25,983 nt of DNA, from contig JAKCWW010008527.1 in the NCBI GenBank assembly GCA_026260175.1, positions 1-25,983 on the forward strand, in the 5' to 3' direction. How positions within the stretch are numbered: the stretch's first letter is position 1; each line of letters starts with the position of its first letter. The translations under genes and the position numbers were made by a program. The DNA is from Reticulitermes lucifugus. Its lineage: Eukaryota; Arthropoda; Insecta; Blattodea; Rhinotermitidae. The notes under the pieces were generated by a model. The model made no database searches, was not told the DNA's origin, and worked only from the letters and a program-made list of their open reading frames with translations. Of the stretch, positions 10,001 through 18,045 are shown piece after piece.

Positions 10001-13000
10001 CCATATTTAATGGTCATGTCCACACATTTCCCCAAGTTATATTTTATTAAAAGGCTTTAATTTGGACAGTGCTCTCCAATGTAACTTTTTTTTAGGTTTT
10101 CAACCAAGATTTGATATGCAGTTTTTCCCTCATACATCCTGCATGTGTGAGACATTTCAACCTCATGATTTAGTTGCTTAACAGGACTAGATGGTCATTC
10201 TCACATCACAGTTTCAAGGAATTTCTTAGTAGTAATGATTCTTTGCAAGATTTTAGATATACAAATGTACATAAATGTGTGGTTGGTACTGGAGTATAAC
10301 TAGGAAACAGCCCAAAATGTGTGCTCATAGGCAAAATCCATGTAGTAGTAGTAGTAGAGATAAGGACAAGTTATACCTACCATAACCTTGGAATAAAGAT
10401 CGTATTTTCGTTGCTGTCTGACATCAGATGTAGGTACAGAAGGTGAGACAGCATCTTTAGCTCAGTGACTACCTGTACTGTCTACTGTACTTTGCCAAAC
10501 TATCAATGACCGTGCTATGAGACTGATAGGTACACATGCCAGTTGAAAAATATATTTGTGGTGTGTGGTTGATTTTTCACAGCAGCTATTCTATCTCACC
10601 TGGTGGTGGTAGTTCCTTCAGGTCGCAAGCAACCCCTGGTGATCCTAGTGGATTTTCATAGCAAGAAGTACTGGGTCTTACTATCCCTTATTCGTTTTGT
10701 CGTTTCCTGTTTTCCACGGCCTTGTAGATCAGGTCCCTCCATTTTGTTGTGTTGTGTGTGGCAGTTAAGATGTCACTCCTGTTCATTGTAAGGGTTCCTT
10801 GTATTTCATCTGTCCATCTCACCTAGGGCCCCACAATTCCCTATGCCACTCCTGCTTCTGCATGACATGCAGAAACTTTTAACATATGCATATTTTTATT
10901 GTGATAGCGATACACACGTCACAATTTACAGTAAGAAATACTGTGGAAACTGGAATTGAGTACCTTAATTCTTAACATTGGTTGTACTTTGCATTCACAC
11001 ATATAAGCCCTTTGTTAAATCATCACACTTATATGCAGAAAATATTCTGGTACTTTGTTCCTATGCTGGCAGATAAATTTGACTGCTGCTGTTTAAGTGC
11101 CTGGCACACAGTAGTAGGACATTTATAAATCCACTAGGCACCAAGTGTTAATCTTCCAACACAGACTTGCTGAGACATCTGTTTTCATCGTTTGTTGGTG
11201 GCACTGTGTTGTGGTGTGCTAGTTTCCCCAACATGTTGGAGAAATTAGCAGTCATCATCATCAGTGTGAAGTGACTGTCAGGATTGGGACACCATTGAAG
11301 ATTATAATGTTCTGTTTGGTGGTTTCAAAGGTTTGAATATAAAGTAGCATTTAGAAACCAAAGATCCCTTCCAGTAGGTCCTGTGTCTGTTTGGTGGAAA
11401 TAACAGTGCTTTTTGTAAAGCTTGGGAATGACAACGCAGTATGGTACCTTGCCCCAGTAATGAATACACAAGTCTCAACAAACCACTTCAGACAAAATGG
11501 TGCACTTGACCTGCAGTCAGTTACACAAGTCTATGGTAGAATTAAGATAAACATAATTTAGATTTTCACATTAAAAATTATTGACCTCATATGTGGTATG
11601 CTAATGTATTGAAGCTCCTGTTTCTGAAACTGGACGAGGTAGTACACCTGACAGCATTGGCAGTTCAGGCTCTCGGCAAGTCTCTTCCGGGTTTGAGTCT
11701 GGTGGGCAGCAGCAGCCACCAAGTTTCCAATCACAACCCCCGTCATCGTCTCAGCAACTACCACAACAACAGCTTCCTAATATACAGGGTTATCCACCTT
11801 CTGAACAACAACCACCACCACCCCAGTCTGTGCAGCCATACCAACAACAAGGTAATCTGTAATAGGTGGGAATTTAATGTAGCAGTTACTTAAAATTTTG
11901 TCGTATATTTTGGGACAGAAAGTTCATTGTGGAGATAAAATTCTGCATGTCTAACAGTTTATTTCCTGTGAAAGGAAACCCCTGATATCCTTTTATAGTT
12001 TTATGACATTGTCCAAGTTTTGTTCCTAAAAGATAAATGGAGTAATTGACAAATGGAGAAATCTGAATAGCGAGGAGATTCACTGTTTCTGCTCTTTATC
12101 CAGTATTGTTAGAACTATTATATCAAGAAGATGGATTGACAGGGCATATAGCATTTATGGGGATAAAATGAAACACAAATGTTTGGTCAGAAAACTTTAT
12201 GGAAGAAAGTGTTTTGATGACCTAGGTGTAGCTGAGAGGATAATGTTAGTGTTTATTTTATAAAGAAGTGTTGTGAAGTAGTGAATTGAATCAAGGTGGG
12301 GTGCTGTGGTGGGCTTCCGCAGTTATGGTAATGAACCTGTGGGTTTCATAGCAACAGAAAATGTTTATACCTGCTGAATTGTAAGTACCACCTGATGAAG
12401 GAAGAGTCTATATGTGTATTCAGTTAGGTGAAGTACATGTCTAGTACAAACTTGCAAGCCATACCGTGGGTAAAAGTTTATGCCCACATGTCTGTGCAGA
12501 AATACAGTTACAGTGTGTACGCACAAATAGAGCAGAATGCTTATTCATTTATGTAGGAAGGTTATGGAGTAAAAAACTTGCAAACAAGATCAAATATAAG
12601 TAATATTTGCAGGATATGCTGGATATACAGTCCTACCATCGTTCATGGGTGGGAAAGTTATGGGACAGCAAACTCCTGGCATAATGATACATGGGCAGCA
12701 ATCGATGGGTCAGCCTAGCTTCCCCACAACACCATATCAAACTTATGGACCAGTGCAACCTGGGTAAGTTACGTACCTTAAACCATTTAGTGCCAGAGCT
12801 CAACTGCAAAAATATGTCTGAAATGGCCAAGCAGTTTTTCTGAAAAATGCAGGATATCACAAAAATAAATACTTATATTCTGACCATTGTCATTGTGTAT
12901 TAATAATCGGAGCTATTTTGGAATTCTGAACTGCCATTGGCTAGGAAGAAGTCCCATTTCCCCTTACCACTTCTGTACCTGTGAATGGCCCAATGCCCTC

Positions 13001-13683
13001 AAACCTTCGTACATAACCGACATATTTCCAGTCACTGCTGTATCCACCTGAACGAATTCTGTCATGCTGAAGAGGGAGGCAGTATGTTTCTCAGAAATAT
13101 TGGGATCAAACATCGTACATTACATAATGTAGCAACCCACAAGTTAACCCTCATTTGAACAACAGTGGCCATGTAAACCTGAAAACTTTAAGGGGGAACT
13201 TGCTTGAATTCTGTAGTAATCCAGACACACTTCAATTTTGTCATACAATGCTTCATTTTTTTTTAATCTTTTGTGTTGTGTTTGTGTCTCTAGCAATAAT
13301 GTGTGTGTTGATTGTGATGTTAGGCGTGTTGCTGCTGCTTGTGTTGACAATGCAAGGTTCAGTTGGGTTCATTTTGAAGCACATATTCCATATTTACATT
13401 GCTGAGACTTCCATGGCATCATTTGATATCAGGTATCTGTTTGATTCATTGCAGATATCCCCCTGGGCCTCAGAAGGGTGGCACATCACCTGCCAGTTAC
13501 CAACCAAGCAACCCGTCTCAACCAACTCAACCACAGAGCTATCCTCAGGACTATAATGCTCAACAAAGTGGCTTTCCACCTCCACGTTTCCCTGCTACGC
13601 AGCAACCGCAGCCCCCTACAACTGGCAATCCCTACAGCAAGGGTGCTTCCTACAGTCGACCTCCATCACAACCTGGCTACTAG
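4014..13683 (+). CDS. TFG: TFG (Trk-fused gene) orthologue, ER exit site organiser; seven coding exons, 410 aa
   Basis: TFG assembles through its PB1 domain into oligomers at ER exit sites, where it binds Sec16 and COPII components and supports ER-to-Golgi transport. The spliced product has a short N-terminal extension (1-17). A PB1 domain follows (about 18-104), with the basic GKLIIK segment (22-27) and the acidic OPCA-type motif [15 protein letters not shown] (73-87). A coiled coil comes next (about 119-143, [22 protein letters not shown] region), then a Ser/Gly/Thr linker with [10 protein letters not shown]. The C-terminal half is long, disordered and rich in P, Q, Y and G, ending SRPPSQPGY. 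This order and the total length match vertebrate TFG (about 400 aa). All splice phases join in frame. The conserved piece between the FDPL motif and the TPDS motif is poorly matched. The gene is divergent from ALG14 and tandem with ERCC1. Confidence 0.92.
4095..6602 (+). other. TFG intron 1
   Basis: This is a 2.5-kb intron, GTACGT to TTGCAG. It contains two long open frames, minus 5133-5669 and plus 5626-6069. Neither has a recognisable domain and both are treated as chance. Degenerate repeated units built around TTTGGTTTTCC occur at about 5200-5395. A (GT)8 microsatellite lies at 6327-6342. Confidence 0.7.
6327..6342. repeat. (GT)8 microsatellite
   Basis: Eight GT units lie inside TFG intron 1, about 260 bases before exon 2. 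Confidence 0.9.
6603..6744 (+). CDS. TFG: TFG exon 2 (PB1 core)
   Basis: This exon encodes residues 28-74, starting [16 protein letters not shown] and ending ITIKYKDE. It is the most conserved part of the gene and nearly identical in pattern to the vertebrate PB1 domain. The acceptor is TTGCAG. The donor GAAG/GTAACT leaves phase 1. Confidence 0.93.
6745..7473 (+). other. TFG intron 2
   Basis: This is a 729-base intron ending in the weak acceptor GTGATAG. No repeat or additional gene was recognised in it. Confidence 0.75.
7474..7722 (+). CDS. TFG: TFG exon 3 (end of PB1 and coiled coil)
   Basis: This exon encodes residues 75-157. It completes the acidic OPCA motif ([13 protein letters not shown]), the last PB1 strand ([11 protein letters not shown]) and the coiled coil ([19 protein letters not shown]). 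The donor A/GTAAGTAC leaves phase 1. The exon border falls inside the acidic motif, as the reading frame across the junction requires. Confidence 0.92.
7723..9355 (+). other. TFG intron 3
   Basis: This is a 1.6-kb intron. It contains a tRNA-derived SINE in the sense orientation (about 8375-8655). The rest has no recognised content. Confidence 0.75.
8375..8655 (+). mobile_element. tRNA-derived SINE in TFG intron 3
   Basis: The head GGGCCAGGATAGCGTAGTC contains a good A-box (TAGCGTAGTCAG). A B-box-like GGTTTGGGGATCAATTCC (8423-8440) follows at the spacing expected for a tRNA-like polymerase III promoter. A tRNA-unrelated body extends to about 8655, with CCATCCTCC, CACCCACCGCTATCTAG and a CCTCTACTCCCCCC tract. 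No clear poly(A) tail or target duplication was resolved. The family resembles SINEs common in cockroach and termite genomes, from memory only. Confidence 0.65.
9356..9499 (+). CDS. TFG: TFG exon 4
   Basis: This exon encodes residues 158-205. The stretch [11 protein letters not shown] corresponds to the family's SAFDPLKNQDE segment, which supports the call. The remainder ([16 protein letters not shown]) is divergent. The acceptor GTCACAG and donor GAAG/GTAATG keep phase 1 on both sides, so the exon could be skipped without breaking the frame. Confidence 0.8.
9656..9724. repeat. Imperfect polypyrimidine tract (TTC/CTTCC)
   Basis: About 69 bases consist almost entirely of C and T on the plus strand, made of TTTC, CTTCC and related units, inside TFG intron 4. 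Such mirror-like tracts can be prone to slippage or triplex formation. No function is inferred. Confidence 0.8.
10342..10357. repeat. (GTA)5 microsatellite
   Basis: Five GTA units plus a partial one lie in TFG intron 4. Confidence 0.85.
10688..10822 (-). mobile_element. LINE-type retrotransposon fragment, C-terminal tail of ORF2
   Basis: The minus strand keeps a 44-codon frame ending in TAA. It includes RWTDEIQ, then [15 protein letters not shown], and ends VENRKRQNE. The spacing of RW-D, the A-H/D-N-x-x-W-R block and the basic end is typical of the extreme C-terminus of insect non-LTR retrotransposon ORF2 proteins. Upstream the frame is closed by TAG, so this is a 5'-truncated, dead copy lying antisense in TFG intron 4. 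The clade is not resolvable from 44 residues. Confidence 0.5.
11615..11851 (+). CDS. TFG: TFG exon 5 (linker and start of Pro/Gln-rich region)
   Basis: This exon encodes residues 206-284. It opens [18 protein letters not shown], matching the vertebrate APAEDRSGTPDSIASS segment, then becomes rich in Q, P and S. The acceptor TTGAAG has an unusually poor polypyrimidine tract, though the frame is closed by TAA just upstream, leaving it as the only usable AG. The donor CAAG/GTAATC leaves phase 1. Confidence 0.88.
11852..12612 (+). other. TFG intron 5
   Basis: This is a 761-base intron from GTAATC to TTTGCAG. Nothing was recognised in it. Confidence 0.75.
12613..12763 (+). CDS. TFG: TFG exon 6
   Basis: This exon encodes residues 285 to 335 (the last codon is split). 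It is low-complexity with G, Y, P, Q and M (for example [11 protein letters not shown] and [10 protein letters not shown]), consistent with the disordered TFG C-terminus. The acceptor TTTGCAG and donor GG/GTAAGTT are good, and the exon ends in phase 2. Confidence 0.82.
12764..13454 (+). other. TFG intron 6
   Basis: This is a 691-base intron from GTAAGTT to ATTGCAG. The open frames running into it from exon 7 are extensions of the coding frame or chance. No repeat was recognised. Confidence 0.75.
13455..13683 (+). CDS. TFG: TFG exon 7 (terminal coding exon)
   Basis: This exon encodes residues 335-410 and ends at TAG (13681-13683). It is rich in P, Q, S and Y, with YPPGPQKGG near the start and [18 protein letters not shown] at the end. 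That end corresponds to the vertebrate ending with NPYARNR and PGYR. The acceptor is ATTGCAG. Confidence 0.9.
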
Positions 13684-14510
13684 TGAGAGGGCTGAGCTAC
13701 AGAAGTGGAATGAATGCATTAAATTATCATGAGAGTTACTTGAAGCTCTGGTAAAAATGGTTGGTAGTATTTGTGTTTCTATCAGCCGTCTCTTGTATGA
13801 TGGAATTCTTTTATGGTTGAGTTGCATTGCTGCATTTTCATATCATGTAGTAGGAAAGGGAAGACAATTGTCAGTTGGTGCCTGTAGCCATGTTCATCAT
13901 ACGAACTGTACCAATACTATACATCTTGCCAGTTCCATGCATATAAGACACAGCTTATCTTACAAACCACAGAAAATGGCAAAAAATAGCAACTTTGCGT
14001 TTGTCATTGATAGAGAATGCTGCAATTTAGTAAATCTTTGTTTACTGTTACTCACTTGATTAGTTTCATTTTCACTGCTCAAATATGATGCTAGGATTTT
14101 ATTATTGCATGACTGTAAATATTAACAAATACATGGGACTTATTGGATAAGCCTAAAGAAGTAAGTGAATGTCACCTCACTAGTCCTCAATTTCCATTTA
14201 CCTATGCAATGAATGTCTACAGGAGACTGGTAGTTTCTTCAGAATACAGTTTTATTAAGTTTATGCCATTGTGATCAGGTTATGATCTGTGACAGTATTT
14301 CAGGTTCAGTTAACTTCTGAAGTCACTGAATATGCTGTATCCCTACAAGAAAGCTAACATCATAACCGAGGTTGCGTAGTTTGCTGTCATTATATAGTGT
14401 CATAATAAGAAGGTGGACTGCTGTGTGAGAATGTTTAATTGAATTTGGAATCAATACACTGTTAAACTCTTTCTTTCATAATCTGACCTATTTCTAGCTA
14501 CTCATTGTAG
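13684..14510 (+). other. TFG 3' UTR and downstream sequence
   Basis: An ATTAAA hexamer at 13718-13723 is the first polyadenylation-like signal but lies very close to the stop. No AATAAA was seen in this stretch, so the end of the transcript is not determined. The short open frames have no recognisable homology. Confidence 0.4.
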
Positions 14511-14514
14511 GTGT

Positions 14515-14729
14515 AGAGGGTTATTGTTGCACCTCATCACACTCAATGACACAAACACACTTGGTAGGACTCCTCTGGACGAGGGATCAGCCTATTGCAG
14601 AGACCTATACCTGCACAACACTCAAAAGATAGACATCCATGCTCCTGGCAGGATTCAAACCCGCAGTCCCAGCCCGTAAGTGGCCATAGACCCATGTCTT
14701 AGATTGTACGGCCACTGGGAACGGCAGCT
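14515..14729 (-). mobile_element. tRNA-derived SINE, minus strand
   Basis: On the minus strand the head AGCTGCCGTTCCCAGTGGCC leads to an A-box-like GTGGCCGTACAATC. A clean B-box GGTTTGAATCC (14651-14661) follows about 50 bases later, then CTGCCAGGAGCATGGATGT. The CGTTCCCAGTGGCCG start and GCATGGATG after the B-box are features of a widespread insect tRNA-SINE type. It looks diverged. The 3' boundary near 14515 is approximate. Confidence 0.6.
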
Positions 14730-15419
14730 GTCAAACTCACCTACAAAAAATGCTACAAATATATGTTGGATGATATAACCTAGAAGCTTGATGAAAAATT
14801 TGTATGTAATAATTTAATTACTTGCAAAGTTAATATTTAAACATGGAAGAATGGTAGCATTTGTTGTGAAGGCAGTTGTGAGGAATGAATTTGAGTAACA
14901 TATTTCTTTACCTTATATCCATTTTGTTATATTTTTGGTATTTTCGTGCATACTATACAATTTTTATTGCATGTTGTTGATAAGTAAAAAATATAACATG
15001 AATACCAGAAACAGTGTAGCTCAGAACAAAGCTATGTGGGCAGGGATGACCATGGTTGGTAACCATTGCTAAGTCTTTACCATCAGCCTTTCATTTTGAG
15101 AAATTTCACACACAAATTAATATCGTGGGTATAAATTGGATTTTAGAAACATTTGCTTATGTGACAATGAAATATTTTGAATACAGTGTAGTACCTGTGG
15201 TCTGAAACATAGTTGACATATATTTCAACACCAACGTGTAAAGAGTTACCTTTTAATCCCCATTTAATTTTTCTTACTTTAGGGGTTTTCCCTCAGTTAG
15301 TATTCAAATTGTGTGTGATGTCTGCCCAGTTATTTCAGTTTAAACTTCCCTTCATTTGAGGGGTTTTTTTTAATCCACTGTTCCTTACACAAAAATTTGA
15401 ATGGGGCCTTCCCTTTAAT
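14730..15419. other. Intergenic AT-rich DNA
   Basis: No gene, RNA gene or clear repeat was recognised between the SINE and the pogo-like element. The sequence is AT-rich and CpG-poor. Confidence 0.5.
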
Positions 15420-15421
15420 TA

Positions 15422-16050
15422 CAGTAGAACCTCGGTTATGCAAACTTCGCTTAACCGAAATGCCTGTCGCGCTGCGATTCCCAGAACTGCCTGCCGTGAG
15501 ACACCTCTGAGCCTCTCCCTATCAGTTTGGTGTGAAAAGTTAACAGGTGCGGACGAGTGGCAAATTGATGTGTGTGTGCTTCTTACAGTGCAGTTTTAAA
15601 GTTTCATTTAAGTGATTCCAAACAATGTCGGCTAAACAAAAACGTATTGTAATAACAATTGAACAGAACTTGGAGGCTGTGAGATGAATTAAAAATGGCA
15701 AGATCTTGCAAAATGTCGCGGCGGATTTCAGTGTAGGCATATCAATGGTTTCAGATTGGGTAAAATCGAAATCAACACTCGAAGAAAATTTGTCTAAAAT
15801 GCCAAATGGAGGGACATTGTAGCCAAAAAAAGTTGTACAAAAAAGGTCAAACCAAAATATCAGATATTTTCTTAGAAATTTGTAGTGATGTATTGTATCT
15901 GTAAATATCATACACTTTCTGATACCATAAATTTTATTAACATAAGACGTGTTTCTGAATAATGTTATTTTTATTGCACCTTATCAAATCAAGCCGAATT
16001 ATCCGAAATCGGGTCCGCCCCCCTTATTTCGGATAATCGAGGTTCTACTG
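15422..16050 (+). mobile_element. Pogo/Tigger-like DNA transposon, internally deleted copy
   Basis: The element starts CAGTAGAACCTCGGTTAT and ends with the inverse, ATAATCGAGGTTCTACTG. It is flanked on both sides by TA (15420-15421 and 16051-16052), as expected for the Tc1/mariner/pogo superfamily. Inside, from about 15625, a broken frame reads MSAKQKRIVITIEQNLEAVR, a stop, then IKNGKILQNVAADFSVG and VSDWVK. This is the start and DNA-binding helix-turn-helix of a CENP-B/Tigger-type transposase. Stop codons interrupt it, and the catalytic domain is absent from the 629 bp, so the copy is non-autonomous and dead. A second pair of inner inverted sequences (CTTAACCGAAAT and its relative near 16000) extends the terminal repeats. 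Confidence 0.8.
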
Positions 16051-16052
16051 TA

Positions 16053-16213
16053 CATGAATATTGTGAATGACAGTACTGCTAGACTGATTTTGCCAACTCA
16101 CTGGAAGACTAACCTGTCTCTAAGTGAGTTGGCAGCATTGCTGACCTGAATAAAAATATTAAACAGGAATAACTTATCTTCACGTTATTTTCACCATGCA
16201 TTTTGATTCAATT
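16053..16213. other. Short spacer between transposon and hairpin
   Basis: This spacer contains a near-palindromic pair, GCCAACTCACT and AGTGAGTTGGC (about 16092-16133), that would form a small stem. No gene was seen. Confidence 0.4.
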
Positions 16214-16297
16214 AGCAGTATTATAACCAACAAATGCACTTTTTGTACTGTAACATCAAGGAATACAAAAAATGTATTTGTTGGTTATAATAATGCT
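16214..16297. repeat. Long inverted repeat / hairpin, 37-nt arms and 10-nt loop
   Basis: The arm at 16214-16250 matches the reverse complement of 16261-16297 at 32 of 37 positions, leaving a 10-base loop (16251-16260). The shared centre includes TTATAACCAACAAAT. In RNA some of the differences become G-U pairs, giving an almost continuous stem. It may be a miniature foldback element or a precursor-like hairpin. There is no evidence of expression. Confidence 0.75.
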
Positions 16298-16968
16298 AAG
16301 CAGTAACTTAGTTGACAAGCATGTTAATTTATTGGTATGTAGTTTGAAATGCTACAATATTCACAACTTACATGTGCAAAACTAAGTCATGATGAACTGA
16401 TATTTAATTTTGTGTGCACCACACGATTGATCAAAGAGTGCCTCCGTTGTCTTGTGTGATTCAGTTTGAGTGACGAATAAAAATCTACACTGGAAGAAAT
16501 AAAGCCATACAGCCTTATAGAAGTGTATATGGTATATTATCCAGATCCATTCTTGATACATGTTCATACCACTCTCTTGTATGTTCTGTGGTTCTGACAA
16601 TACTCCTAATACATTTTTAATGATGTCCACATATTTTAGTGCATATTGTGAATTGCTGGTGAAAAAATTTATTATGTTTGTTTTATCTAGGTATATGGCT
16701 GGCCTGTTAATAGTAATAAATCATTTAGCTGTAAGATAACTGGATTTGCGATTGTACAGAAATTATCATTTTTATTAGGAAATGTGACGCCTTTGTCATC
16801 AGTGAATATCATTGATTCTGATGCAGTAACTGTTGGAGAATGACAATGTATGTACATTATGAAAGGCAAAGGCCCTAGGTTTAACTGATGAACTTAATGT
16901 TTTACTGTTACCTCAGTTTGAGTGAGAAGAAATTCTGAGTGGCATTAGATGATACTGTTTCCAAATTT
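16298..16968. other. Intergenic AT-rich DNA
   Basis: Only short open frames without recognisable homology are present. Nothing further was identified. Confidence 0.5.
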
Positions 16969-17310
16969 CAGGCTTGCTTCTAAAACATTGTGTAACTACA
17001 CATATACATTCTTTGTGAACACAAACTACAGTGAAAGCAGTGAACATATTATGTTCCACATAGAGTTTTGAAACTGCTAAAATATGTCACTAAACTTCAC
17101 ACCACTGTTAGTACCTTGCATGTTTATTATTAACATCTAAAAAGTTAGACGCTTACTCCGTGTCACTAAACATTTGATGCATGAGCTCCATTGAAAGTTT
17201 AGCAAGATTTGTCTTAAAGAAGACTGTAAATAATTCTGTGGTAACATTGTTTTAGAAGCAAGCCTGAAGATGGGTGCTGATCCTGTCCCCGAAATGTGGT
17301 GTTCTATGAA
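16969..17310 (+). mobile_element. Decayed repeat with inverted arms and a hammerhead-like end
   Basis: CAGGCTTGCTTCTAAAACA (from 16969) recurs inverted at about 17248-17266 as part of a 27-base arm. Starting at the right arm, the plus strand reads CTGAAGA (17264-17270), a GGG...CCCC stem and GAAA (17291-17294), then TGTGGTGTTCTATG. This is the order of a hammerhead core with one change in the first box (CUGAAGA for CUGAUGA). The cleavage triplet is lost and no stem I pairing is visible. It may be a dead relative of the element behind the motif at 2261-2305. Confidence 0.4.
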
Positions 17311-17441
17311 TTTTAATACATCAAGTGATGCAAAAAAAGCCATAAGTTAATAAGTTTATGCCACTGTGAGAACCTCACTCCTCGGAATGTATTAAGCTTT
17401 ATTAATCTGAACTTCAGTGGCAGGAATGAATTTAATCCAAG

Positions 17442-17868
17442 TTACTTGCACCCTGTTTGTAATAACCGGTTCACTAGCATGCAACAAGGTAGGTATTCTC
17501 GGTCTCCAGACTTGCCGTACCGCTTTCGTATTTCCGCAGTTGGTAGTGTTCTCACAGATGTATTGACCATCGAACATGTTCTATAGCCATCAAAGAGCGG
17601 AAAATATCCTTCGTTCTTTGCAGAAAGAGCAACGTAATTTTTCGGTTCTGTGTAACAGGTTTCGCTACATCCCCGTGCTGCTAACATAGTACCAGTGATC
17701 CACAGAGCCATATTAGGATCTCCAAATCTGATTATCTGTGACCTCAGAGTTCCATGTATAGTTTGTAACTGTGGTTTGTAAGGTGTTCGAGACATGATCA
17801 TGGTCGATGGAATTCTCATCCGCGGTGGTTTCGAACATGAAATTTGCTGTGCTGGTTTGAGGTCTGAA
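17442..17868 (-). CDS. Unidentified cysteine-containing open frame, candidate exon
   Basis: I do not recognise this frame. On the minus strand it is open for about 142 codons from 17868, or 125 from the ATG at 17819, to TAA. It carries blocks such as DPNMALWITGTMLAARGCS, GYFPLFDGYRTCS and REYLPCC, ending TGCK. The six cysteines (spaced C-x3-C, one C, a CC pair and one C) would suit a secreted disulphide-bonded domain, but no signal peptide lies in this frame. A strong splice-acceptor-like tract (TTTTTTCTCTCGTTTAG) ends at 17882 on the minus strand, with a second AG at 17869-17870 that would keep this frame open. The stretch is CpG-rich, but it also abuts the ERCC1 start and could be promoter DNA. 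Open frames of similar length occur by chance elsewhere in this window, so this is only a candidate. Confidence 0.25.
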
Positions 17869-17910
17869 CTGTTTGTTCAGACTAAACGAGAGAAAAAATA
17901 CAGTAATTAA

Positions 17911-17924
17911 GTGTGTGTGTGTGT
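17911..17924. repeat. (GT)7 microsatellite just upstream of ERCC1
   Basis: Seven GT units lie 45 bases before the ERCC1 ATG, within the likely 5' UTR or promoter. The MYTHTH-like peptide start on the minus strand at this place is an artefact of the repeat. Confidence 0.85.
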
Positions 17925-17969
17925 ACACCTGTGTGGGCAGTGCTGGTGTATTTTATTTATGGCTACAAA

Positions 17970-18045
17970 ATGTCGGATTACGAGGACGATCCTATTCCCG
18001 AAAAATGTGCTGAAAGTATTATGGAACGAAAAGAGACGTTTGTTG
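17970..18045 (+). CDS. ERCC1: ERCC1 exon 1 (coding part)
   Basis: This exon encodes residues 1-25, beginning [13 protein letters not shown]. It ends at the donor GTTG/GTATGT in phase 1, which matches exon 2. Another ATG eleven bases upstream (17959) is out of frame and cannot splice in frame into exon 2. The peptide is not conserved enough to prove the exon by homology, so the call rests on phase, CpG-rich position and distance. Confidence 0.7.

Larger units (their letters stand above)
9500..11614 (+). other. TFG intron 4
   Basis: This is a 2.1-kb intron. It holds a polypyrimidine tract (9656-9724), a short (GTA)5 run (10342-10357) and a minus-strand LINE ORF2 C-terminal fragment (10688-10822). 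I could not find an additional phase-1/1 exon carrying the missing conserved MSAFGL-like segment. Confidence 0.65.

Noticed and set aside
12386..12400. CTGATGA in TFG intron 5 as a possible hammerhead core
   Set aside because: No GAAA box at suitable distance and no pairing stems follow it.
13155..13556. 133-codon plus frame with a hydrophobic stretch before TFG exon 7
   Set aside because: It is mostly intron 6 read in a different frame from the TFG coding frame. The hydrophobic run comes from T/G-rich intronic DNA.
15540..15911. 123-codon minus-strand frame
   Set aside because: It is the antisense shadow of the pogo/Tigger-like element's degraded transposase.
17713..17928. Minus-strand frame starting MYTHTHLI with a signal-peptide-like hydrophobic run
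   Set aside because: The start lies in the GT microsatellite and the hydrophobic run is the polypyrimidine tract of a splice-acceptor-like site. It is probably not a real N-terminus.
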